6,861 nucleotides of DNA from the NCBI GenBank assembly GCA_017548805.1, contig JAFYZE010000255.1:1-6861 (forward strand), in the 5' to 3' direction. Under the pieces are notes generated by a model, which saw only the letters and a list, made by a program, of their open reading frames with translations, did not search any database and was not told where the DNA came from. The DNA comes from Bacteroidales bacterium. Lineage in GTDB: Bacteria > Bacteroidota > Bacteroidia > Bacteroidales > UBA932. Of this stretch, positions 6,540 to 6,861 are shown one piece after another (the first letter of the stretch is position 1; every line of letters starts with the position of its first letter). Position numbers and translations under genes: made by a program.

Positions 6540-6861
6540 AACAGTACCTCGACCTGCTGAGGCGTATCCGCAGCGAAGGCGTCATCAAGAAGGACCGCAC
6601 CGGCGTGGGCACGCAGAGCGTGTTCGGCCACCAGATGCGCTTCGACCTGAGCGAGGGCTTCCCCCTCCTCACCACCAAGAAGGTGCATCTCAAGTCCATC
6701 ATCTATGAGCTGCTGTGGTTCATCGCCGGCGACACCAACATCAAGTATCTCAAGGACCACGGAGTCTCCATCTGGGACGAGTGGGCCGACGCCAACGGCG
6801 ACCTGGGGCCGGTCTACGGCTACCAGTGGCGCAGCTGGCCGGCCCCCGACGGCCGAACCAT
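6536..6861 (+). CDS. thyA: Thymidylate synthase, N-terminal part, cut by the window edge
   Basis: The first 108 codons of the enzyme that methylates dUMP to dTMP with 5,10-methylenetetrahydrofolate. The sequence aligns without gaps to E. coli ThyA over the visible part: MKQYL at the start, DRTG (20-23, with phosphate-binding R21), FGHQMRF (30-36), ELLWF (58-62, with conserved E58), DTNI (66-69), IWDEWAD (79-85) and GDLGPVYG (88-95). The catalytic cysteine, near residue 146 in E. coli, lies beyond the window and cannot be checked. The ATG overlaps the galM stop as ATGA (6536-6539), so translation is probably coupled to galM and thyA likely depends on galM transcription. In many bacteria a dihydrofolate reductase gene follows thyA; that is outside this window. 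Confidence 0.96.
   Translation, partial: MKQYLDLLRRIRSEGVIKKDRTGVGTQSVFGHQMRFDLSEGFPLLTTKKVHLKSIIYELLWFIAGDTNIKYLKDHGVSIWDEWADANGDLGPVYGYQWRSWPAPDGRT

Noticed and set aside
1..6861. tRNA, rRNA, CRISPR array, insertion sequence or prophage
   Set aside because: No cloverleaf, rRNA segment, spaced direct repeats, transposase or integrase motifs were seen. Nearly all bases are explained by five genes.

Overview
This window looks like the chromosome of a GC-rich member of the Bacteroidales (Bacteroidota). Alistipes/Rikenellaceae or a related lineage would fit, but the genus cannot be fixed from this sequence. Three things point this way. There is a DUF5106-type thioredoxin-like lipoprotein and a PD40/beta-barrel fusion protein, both typical of the phylum. 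The two main intergenic gaps each carry the octamer TAAATTTG, which fits the Bacteroidota -7 promoter element TAnnTTTG. Starts lack strong Shine-Dalgarno sequences. Coding is dense: no stretch over 70 bases lacks a gene, and I see no RNA gene, IS element, CRISPR array or sign of recent transfer.

Layout. (1) Bases 1-2680, minus strand: the first 893 codons of a large secreted or outer-membrane protein whose 3' end lies outside the window. It has a signal peptide, a zincin HEXXH motif, a TolB/PD40-like propeller region and a C-terminal part resembling an outer-membrane beta-barrel. (2) A 64-base AT-rich divergent promoter region (2681-2744). (3) 2745-4499, plus: a Na+/phosphate cotransporter with a cytoplasmic PhoU-like tail. 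(4) 4477-5454, plus: a DUF5106/thioredoxin-fold lipoprotein overlapping the transporter by 23 bases. (5) A 62-base gap (5455-5516) almost wholly filled by a long inverted repeat that can fold as RNA with 24 of 25 arm positions paired. (6) 5517-6539, plus: galM, aldose 1-epimerase. (7) 6536 to the window end, plus: the first 108 codons of thyA, joined to galM by an ATGA overlap.

How the genes work together. The transporter and lipoprotein look like one translationally coupled unit, and galM with thyA a second. The boundary between the two units is the inverted repeat, which also contains the candidate galM -7 box. The gene contents (phosphate uptake, periplasmic thiol chemistry, sugar mutarotation, dTMP synthesis) suggest housekeeping genes grouped by expression rather than one pathway. 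The two least routine items are the inverted repeat before galM and the protease/propeller/barrel fusion. No clear multi-gene novel system is visible.
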